Source: Isoetes taiwanensis
Lineage: Eukaryota; Streptophyta; Lycopodiopsida; Isoetales; Isoetaceae
Reading direction: 5' to 3'
NCBI GenBank assembly: GCA_021234155.1
Contig: JAJEKV010000014.1
Coordinates: forward strand, 7,335,563 to 7,399,562
DNA length: 64,000 bases
Shown here one piece after another: positions 57,197-64,000 of the stretch. Position 1 is the first letter of the stretch. The number at the start of each line of letters is the position of its first letter. Position numbers and translations under genes: made by a program. Under the pieces are notes generated by a model. The model was not told the origin of the DNA. It did no database searches and saw only the letters and a list, made by a program, of their open reading frames with translations.

Positions 57197-58746
57197 TTAC
57201 TTATGGTACGTAAGTTTTGCAACCGATCCGTCCTTGTAGTTGTCCATCCCTGGTTTGCTGCCCTTAGTAACAGAGTGTCCCAAATTGGTAGGAGTATTTA
57301 ACCCTTCCACAGTTTCACTATCTGAGCCACAAGTAATAGCTTTTATAGGTGCCATGGTGATCCTAGGTGGTCCACTGATCATGCTGCTGTGGCTGGTACG
57401 ATTCTTAGGGGCTGCTTTTCCATATTTATTGACTCTTCCACTACTAGTGCTGGCTGATCCTTCATTTGACTTAAGGAAAGACTGGGGTTTAATACTCTTC
57501 TCACATATGTCAACTAACATGCACTTAGGCCTGCTTTCAGTTTAAAATCTGCCCAGGGGTCTGTTGCCAATTGGAGTGCCATATCTATAAGCATACGTCT
57601 GGCTACTAAATAGGAGAGAAAGGCCATGACACTGGATTTTAGAGTAGTTTTGATGCAGGTCCTGAAGGCTACCATTTGGCCAGCAACAGTCATATCCGGG
57701 TAAATTTCATCAAGATTGTTAAACATATACCAAATAGCCTGATCAAACCATGTCATATTATCCTTACATTTTTTGGTATTGACGTTACCCCTAGTAGGCT
57801 CGCAGATGCATTTGAAATATGGGCAGAATGTACTCCATATTCGCTTAAGATAAAAGTCTCCTCTTGTTTCGCTTGGGTACGCCATGTGCCCTTTCTGATT
57901 GATGTATATAAATTCCGTTTTGTCACAAGTCTTGTCAAAAACCCGTGATCTATCCCAAATTTGACTCTCTCTTGTTTGACCGGTTTCTCCATCTTGTGTA
58001 GGTGGCCCTAGCAAAGCAACTAATTGAGCTGGAGTAATATTTCCAAGGGTAATCCATGCTTCTTCTGTAATGGGTGCCAGAGCTCCAAAGTTCTTGGATC
58101 TCCAAATGCCTTGATTATATAACACTGAATAGCTCTCCACAATCCTTTGTGGTATGATAGGGAACCTGTGACAGTTAGCCAGATTAAAGCCGAAATCATC
58201 TTTGTCAATCTTATTACCTCCTGTGGTCCTGCTTTTAAGAGTTTTTTTGTCCTTTTCTGAGAGGAGGTTTTCTCCAAATGGGTCTTCTTCTTCATCCACA
58301 TCAACATTTAGGCTCTCCTCAAATGTTAATTTTTTAATTTCATTGGCCTTTTCCAGTGCAGTCAGGCCAGCAATAAACTGCTTATTGCATTTATCTTCTT
58401 CTTGAGTCCATTTGTATATGAGGTCTGGTAGAGCTTCATACATATTGTCAATACAGTTGACAATGTTTTCCAGAGTGTCACTGTTTTTGTTAATGACAGG
58501 GACCTGTTTTAACCATTCGCTGAAACCCATATGTGAGATGCACGAGAACTCTTCAGGTCTTCTCAGGCTTTCTCGAACTTGTATGTGTTCGTGTACCCTT
58601 TTATCTTTGATGCAACATATCAGGGTTTGTACAGCATTGCATGGGCATTCCATGTTGCCCTCGGCATATCCAAGAGCACAGAGTTCTTTGTTCCATACGG
58701 GCAGTACCATTTTAAACCCTTCATCATCTGAAAGTTCTGTGTATTC
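57197..58746 (-). CDS. Large exon of unknown function, unit 1
   Basis: It opens after an acceptor (ATGTAACAG) at 58747 with EYTELSDDEGFKMVLPVWNK and runs about 510 codons to a stop at 57197. One frame change near 57525-57535 is absent from unit 2. There the joint reads WADFKLSRPKCMLVDICEKS without a break. Features: Cys near the start (CPCNAVQTLICC), an acidic segment (VDVDEEEDPFG), a Cys cluster (CPYFKCICEPTRG, KKC), predicted helices towards the end (WFDQAIWYMFNNLDEIYP) and a Ser/Thr/Pro/Lys tail (SASTSSGRVNKYGKAAPKNR). It is in the position of a gag-like or ORF1 protein. I recognise no domain. Confidence 0.6.
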
Positions 58747-60347
58747 CTGTTACATGAACATTCAGAATATCAAATCAGTAATGGTTAGTTCCAGAAAGCT
58801 CGTTATTAATAAAGCCTAGAGTCCCCTGTTTACTAAAGGAAAAGAGCATCACCAGTAAGACCAGTGAGTTCAAGTATCAAGAAAAAAACCCGGCAAATCC
58901 TAGCCTTAGACAAAAGCCTAGCTAGAATTAACGTCTGAATAAGTCAATCCTTATTCAGCATGATCAACCCATACAAAGCCTAGGCAATCTTTGATGGTAC
59001 TCTACTTCCTTAGTTTCTTACACAAATTCTTTAACCAAACCATATAATATCTTTCATATAATATACAAGCCACAAGACACTCTTGTAAACTCCAAATGTA
59101 TATTTAATTACCAAATAAGTAGTGGTATTAATTCATTAAAGCCATTGTAGAAGGAAAGCCAATTTGTACAACCAGTAGTCATAAGAATTATAAAATATAT
59201 ACTCTTGGCCTGAAAACTCCAGATATGTATGTCTTATGTGGACCCAACATGTATTTGTAATCCAGTATTTTTAATTAGATCTTAGCATTCTATGACTTTC
59301 ATGCTTATGCATAATGTTAATAATACATACCTGTAGCATTAATAATCTGAACTTTAAGATGTTAAGTGAAGAATTTTCTCATTGTATTTAGCATGAAAAA
59401 CGAACATCTATGTTTCTGTAGAACAGGGGAAGCATTTAGATTGGCCAATGAAGTTAGAATGCAGACCTATAATGATTATTCATACTATCTTATGTGGAAC
59501 TAGCCTTTATTCAGAATATCATAAACAATGTAAAATTAATCCTGCAAGAGTACATACTCATTGACATACCATAAAACCCTGAAATATCAGCCCATTTCTA
59601 TTCATTGATATGATGGAAAGAGTCAAGACAGAGCTGTCATTAGATGTATCCTCTGTATGAAGTTTGTTATATGACTGTAATAATGGATGAGCTTACGCAA
59701 AATTTAGTGCAGAACACGTGGAAACAAAATATGCCTGGTTTTCATGAAAGCTGGCCAGACATTCTCAAGATTAAAACTGTTTAGGCAGCTTCATATTAAG
59801 TATATTGTAGAAAAAACAGAAGCTACTTATAGAAATGATAGTAAAGCAAGATGTATGCTCCCTCTTTTGTGTCACAACATATTATCTGTTCATCCCTTTG
59901 GCAAAATCCAGCAACTCCAGATTGAATTCCTTCTACCAGCCAAACACCAACTAAGCAATAGAGCGACAAGGGAAGGAGAGTAATTGCACTGCAAACCAAC
60001 CATCAAAACATTAGCAGGAAACTGGTAATGATTGAAGGGCCAAAAGGTACATGTGATTACTCTCAGTTTATCACATTTCACCCCTTGTAGCCCATTACCA
60101 ATCATTAGTCCTAGCTTAAAATAGAAGGAGAAGTACATACGAAATATAGCTAAGGGCTTTAAACCCCAGATCTAGTGTATATAAAAAATATCAAATGCAA
60201 AATACAGACCAAATAAGTGTATGTTTATGGGCAAAGCCTTTTTCGAACACAGCAGATCACTTGATTATATGAAGAAACAGGTGTTCCAGGCCATTTATTC
60301 TGAGGTGAACCATATACAAAAACTTAAGCAATTATTATGAAATATAC
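58747..60347 (-). other. Predicted 1.6-kb intron spanning the unit 2/unit 1 boundary
   Basis: The donor CAG|GTATATTTC lies at 60347 and the acceptor ATGTAACAG at 58747. The first exon ends in phase 0 (SEQDNDQ) and the next begins in phase 0 (EYTELSDDEG). The intron contains the unit boundary at 58889. This is a prediction from sequence signals only. Confidence 0.5.
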
Positions 60348-60674
60348 CTGATCGTTGTCTTGTTCAGATACAAAGCCCTCATTTTCTTGTGTTTCTGGAA
60401 CGGATATAATATTAGCCCCTGGTCCAGAACCATGCTTTGGATCTTATTATGAATGGTATCTCGGAGGATTTTTTTTTCTTGCTAATAGCTTCAACCGATT
60501 CATCCTTACTACGTTTTTGTCCATGTGCTTCATTATCCTTAGCCATCGTTATCATGAAAAGCTGCAATCCAGACTATCTTTGCACCACTGGATCTCCTTT
60601 TCAATGCATTCTATATTAAGGCGCTCAAGATCGGAGGAGGAGATAAAGTTATCAGGGTCTGAATCTGAATCCAT
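60348..60674 (-). CDS. Predicted first exon of the unit 1 gene (lies in unit 2)
   Basis: It starts MDSDSDPDNFISSSDLERLN and continues IECIEKEIQWCKDSLDCSF. After a small frame change at about 60555 it gives MAKDNEAHGQKRSKDESVEA, then IQHGSGPGANIISV and ends SEQDNDQ. It is charged and probably disordered, with a Lys/Arg run. The donor at 60347 is in phase with the acceptor of the large exon at 58746. The N-terminal part of the protein would thus be encoded in the neighbouring unit, as in elements with pseudo-LTRs. The start is the first ATG of the conserved frame. Confidence 0.5.
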
Positions 60675-61330
60675 TTTGTAGCTATTTAGGGTTATACGAA
60701 AGCAAATGTCAAGGTCTAAGAAAATCGACTCTTCATAAATTACATAGACTCGAGGCAATCTTATTCAGCAGAGAATCTATGAATGGTAAAGCTAATGCAT
60801 GTGGCACTGCAAAACCCTGCTAGGTACACATACCTAAGATCATTGGGAATGCGGACTCTTAATGGTATACGGCTGGTCATCTGGTCCTTGGATGCAAAAT
60901 CCGGCATGAACTATTATGCTTCACGAATGCCTTTAGGGTAGAAAATAGAAACTGGTATAGTGTAACTTAACCCAAAGATATCGTTAAAGTAACCTTATTT
61001 CACATATTTTTTAAGTCCAACAACCATAATATGTAATTCCTTACCATTAGAGGTTCTATTTAATTATGCTTTGGGGATATGTTCCTAGAGGTATGTAATG
61101 GTGACCCATATGACCAGTCAACATGTTTCTAAGAAAAAAACCCTACCACCTCCAAGGAAATGCTAAGACCTCTCAGATAATTAGTAATTATAGGGAGGGC
61201 TGACCCCTACCATTACAGGTTGAGGTCGACCACTCCCTTTAGCTTTTGCCTAGCCACTTTCGGAACCTTTTAAAACTTAAAAGTATTACCTCAAATATTG
61301 TGGATAATCTCTTGCTTCAATACTTCAATG

Positions 61331-62371
61331 TCATACTTGATACCAGGGAAGTTGCTGCAATGGATATATTTGATCACTCTGCTTTTTCAGGCCATGGCGG
61401 TCAAAACCATTATCTATAAACTGTCGTATCAGATTAACAATATCTGAACCTGCTTTTACTGGACAAGAGTTATACATGAATGGTAAGATCTGTGATAGGA
61501 TAACATTACGAGCTTGATGGTATGGCCGACAACTACTGGCATGAATGTACTTCAAAGCATTAAATGGCAGAACGTCTCTCTTATCATATTTATAAGTCCA
61601 ATATGACCCATTAGCTCTCCCAATAATCTCAATGCACATATTAAGAAAGTTAGCTTTCTGACCAAATGTATATTTACTGTCTGTCCCATGTAACAACCCT
61701 GTTTCTTCTTTAATTTCTATACTGTTTAGGTCATAAATCCATATACCTTTATTGGCGTCCATTGTAGCCTTATCCAGGAAGTTTCTGATGATGGGGCAGT
61801 TTACAGCTAGTAAATCATCCATATATCTGTATACATGTTTAAACTGTTCCATTTCATTATACCTGCCCTGTTTTGCAAGCTCCTTAATGAAATTCATTTC
61901 AAACCAAGCTAGAAAGAGGTTACACCAGCATGGACTGCATGAGAATCCCATAGGGATACCGCTGACTTGTCTCCAAGATTCCTTGCCCATATGGATGAAA
62001 CAGTTGGTTAACAACCAACAATTAGCATTAATAAAAGTCTGACAGCCCATTCTGGTCCAGCATTCACTAGTGGGAGCATATTTAAACCACTTGGCAACAT
62101 ATTTGTTATCTTTAGTCCTTTTTATCCAAATCTCATTTTTATGGTGCTTGCTTTTGTTCCATTTCCATGCCGCCTCTATAACCAGAGTGATGATCTTGCA
62201 AATGCCCTTATCCCCAAGCGGTGGGATTGTTTCATAACATTTAGTTATGTCTGCTACATACACTTCATGTATCTTGTTAGGAAGGTTTATGATAACGTCA
62301 TAAACTGAATTAACCATCCAGTTGGAATTGACACTATGCGGGAATAAAGTACTAACCTTGGCGCAGAGCAT
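61331..62371 (-). CDS. Reverse transcriptase core, unit 2
   Basis: An open frame of 346 codons. Motif A reads VADITKCYETIPPLGD with the catalytic Asp. Motif B is GIPMGFSCSPCWCNLFLAWF, motif C is YRYMDDLLAVN with both Asp. Then follow LNSIEIKEETGLLHG, FLNMCIEI and YKYDKRDVLPF, and the C-terminal IRQFIDNGFDRHGLKKQ. The pattern GIPMG..CSP...LFL, RYMDD and YDKRD is shared with a widespread group of animal and plant RTs that I place near Penelope-like elements. No endonuclease domain (GIY-YIG) was seen. The stop at 61331 is TGA. Upstream coding (62460-62530; region with IYKAHKKNY-like sequence) is frame-shifted relative to this. Confidence 0.85.
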   Translation of the reverse strand: MLCAKVSTLFPHSVNSNWMVNSVYDVIINLPNKIHEVYVADITKCYETIPPLGDKGICKIITLVIEAAWKWNKSKHHKNEIWIKRTKDNKYVAKWFKYAPTSECWTRMGCQTFINANCWLLTNCFIHMGKESWRQVSGIPMGFSCSPCWCNLFLAWFEMNFIKELAKQGRYNEMEQFKHVYRYMDDLLAVNCPIIRNFLDKATMDANKGIWIYDLNSIEIKEETGLLHGTDSKYTFGQKANFLNMCIEIIGRANGSYWTYKYDKRDVLPFNALKYIHASSCRPYHQARNVILSQILPFMYNSCPVKAGSDIVNLIRQFIDNGFDRHGLKKQSDQIYPLQQLPWYQV

Positions 62372-62429
62372 TTTAGAAATATCAGGCCATGCCTCTGTTA
62401 TGTCATTGAGGACTGCAGTAATAATATCA

Positions 62430-63363
62430 GCAATCTGTCAGATAGATAGTCCCATGGGCGTTAGTTATCCATCGTAATTCTTCTTATGTGCTTTATAAAC
62501 ACCAAGTAGGTATGGAAGCTTCTCGGTGTTCGATACAAATTTGTCCCGGGATATCTATAAATCCGCTTTGATATTTGAGGCCACATCCTCAATAGTGGTC
62601 TTAGTAGATATGAAATCCTTGTCGCTTAACCTCTCTATTGCTTTGTTCCTAATATGCAATGGACAAATGAAGCGTGCATTATTTGTAGCCTTATCTACCC
62701 CGAGAGATGTACAGATTCTTCCTTAACCATTCTAAATTTTGGATAATGCTTGGGTCACTCAAAGGGAAGAGTCTATCACTGTCTGATTTTATGGCCAGAT
62801 CTATTTCTTCCTTAATTCTGTAACATATCCTCTCTTTAGCCCTTTCTTTATCATTATCGAGAAGTGGAAACCGAAATCGTGGTAACTTCGAAGAAGACAT
62901 CACCCATGTGTTGTATCTCTGTTTTTAGCTCCTTCCATACCAACTTTCTGTCGGGGATATTATTTAGACCCTTTCGGAATAGATTTCTAAGTCCTTTATT
63001 CTTCACAATATTCACATTAGTGGTACGGATATGACCAACTACTTAGGGTCAATGAATGTTTGAAGGTGTGGGCTCTTACATGGGCATGGAGTTTCATCAT
63101 TTTGGGCAAATGTCATATAAGGTTTGTAGCATAAGTCCCTAAGTGTCTCCACATATCTCCATGAAAACGTGATGTCTGCCATCATGAGTTCCCCATTGCC
63201 ATGGAAGATCTCGGTCATTACTTCATCAAAAACTGTGGGATACATATTTTATCTAATATCTTGGAGAAAAAAAGTACAATGTATGATTTTCTTTTTGTTT
63301 TTTATCGGTACATGTAGCTATGTGCAATGCCTTACGACAATCCCTCACCATCTTCTTAATAAT
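62430..63363 (-). pseudogene. Cys-bearing region and fingers upstream of RT, unit 2
   Basis: This is the counterpart of 55927-56943 in unit 1. The frames are short: TLRDLCYKPYMTFAQNDETP is followed by a stop after TFIDP (63045), and ERICYRIKEEIDLAIKSDSD is preserved in 62691-62903. About ten small differences from unit 1 fall here, again mostly next to CAG/CTG. Confidence 0.55.
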
Positions 63364-63616
63364 CTGAAAAAATTACTAAACCAGGTTATTTAAAATACAT
63401 ACTTAAGATCAAAAGAACCTCTCTACATTCTGGTAGGATAGAAAGTAGTAATGGGCCAAGTGGCATATTTATGGATAGCTCCTTTATTTTCAGAACATTG
63501 TTCTGTTTCCATCATATGTACAACATTTAAGGCGTAACATGTAATCATGTACACAAGCATTTCAAACCTAATTCCTTGTATGCATTCATAAATGAAATAA
63601 ATTTAACTTACCCTTT

Positions 63617-64000
63617 TTACTTATGGTACGTGAAGTTTTTGCAAATCCGATCCTTGTAGTTGTCCATCCCTGGTTTGCTGCCCTTAGTAACAGAGTGTCC
63701 CAAATTGGTAGGAGTATTTAACCCTTCCACAGTTTCACTATCTGAGCCACAAGTAATAGCTTTTATAGGTGCCATGGTGATCCTAGGTGGTCCACTGATC
63801 ATGCTGCTGTGGCTGGTACGATTCTTAGGGGCTGCTTTTCCATATTTATTGACTCTTCCACTACTAGTGCTGGCTGATCCTTCATTTGACTTAAGGAAAG
63901 ACTGGGGTTTAATACTCTTCTCACATATGTCAACTAACATGCACTTAGGCCTGCTCAGTTTAAAATCTGCCCAGGGGTCTGTTGCCAATTGGAGTGCCAT
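63617..64000 (-). CDS. Large exon, unit 2 (partial, cut by window edge)
   Basis: The frame enters from the right edge with MALQLATDPWADFKLSRPKC and runs on to a stop at 63617 (FTYHK). It includes the Ser/Lys tail SASTSSGRVNKYGKAAPKNR. Unlike unit 1 it is continuous across the FKLSRPK joint, showing that the true reading joins the two unit 1 frames. Confidence 0.6.
   Translation of the reverse strand: MALQLATDPWADFKLSRPKCMLVDICEKSIKPQSFLKSNEGSASTSSGRVNKYGKAAPKNRTSHSSMISGPPRITMAPIKAITCGSDSETVEGLNTPTNLGHSVTKGSKPGMDNYKDRICKNFTYHK

Larger units (their letters stand above)
52453..58888 (-). mobile_element. Tandem retroelement unit 1 (Penelope-like RT), 6436 bp
   Basis: The unit begins (plus strand) CCCGGCAAATCCTAGCC at 52453 and recurs from 58889 with the same start. 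Most of the 6.4 kb is nearly identical to the second copy. Minus-strand contents in order are a large exon of unknown function (58746-57197), a Cys-bearing region (56943-56269), the RT region (about 56240-55005), a small basic/acidic exon (54237-53913) and about 1.4 kb of tail. No LTR is present. Head-to-tail tandem units are typical of Penelope-like elements, and the RT motifs fit that group best in my judgement, but the classification needs a phylogeny. Confidence 0.75.
58889..64000 (-). mobile_element. Tandem retroelement unit 2, truncated by the window edge
   Basis: It has the same start (CCCGGCAAATCC) and the same order as unit 1, offset +6436 at the left end and +6428 to +6420 further right because of small indels. 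It ends inside the large exon at the window edge. The RT region is intact here over 346 codons, whereas the Cys-bearing region is broken. Whether the array continues beyond 64000 cannot be told. Confidence 0.75.

Overview
The window is repeat-dominated nuclear DNA of a land plant. Evidence for this: spliceosomal introns with GT..AG ends, a Ty3/gypsy chromovirus, plant-type gene fragments (PIN-LIKES auxin carrier, DPP4-like peptidase), microsatellites, and copy differences that concentrate at CAG/CTG, the CHG context that plants methylate in transposons. A seed-free plant or gymnosperm with a large genome would fit, but the species cannot be named from the sequence. No rRNA, tRNA or CRISPR array was found, and no host housekeeping gene looks intact.

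Layout. 1.9-21.2 kb: a DUF7869-type transposase-like gene, cut in two by a 16.4-kb LTR retrotransposon insertion (2994-19390) flanked by the 5-bp target duplication TCGAA. The insertion is a tandem array LTR-internal-LTR-internal-LTR with a repeat period of about 7.4 kb. 21.7-26.4 kb: the 3' LTR, polypurine tract and non-coding interior of a related element in the opposite orientation. 26.4-33.8 kb: a decayed retroelement with gag and zinc knuckles, interrupted by a 3.05-kb DNA transposon (28550-31604). 33.8-36.4 kb: an antisense gypsy RNaseH/integrase fragment between two inverted arms of about 380 bp. 36.9-42.3 kb: foldback/MITE copies and a 182-bp satellite that starts with a head-to-head inversion. 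42.3-44.4 kb: three unrelated host gene fragments (EF-hand protein, PILS, DPP4-like) on one strand, one still carrying its intron. 46.7-50.8 kb: three unrecognised spliced genes, one truncated by another LTR. 52.45-64.0 kb: two head-to-tail copies (period about 6.44 kb) of an intron-bearing retroelement whose reverse transcriptase looks Penelope-like.

The genes do not form a pathway. The unifying theme is nested insertion. The most interesting object is the right-hand retroelement. Its predicted first exon lies in the tail of one repeat unit and splices in phase, through a 1.6-kb intron, to a large exon of unknown function in the next unit. This resembles the pseudo-LTR organisation of Penelope elements. 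Many frameshifts, including some in the reverse-transcriptase copies, lie at CTG/CAG triplets that differ between near-identical copies. They may be base-calling errors rather than true lesions.
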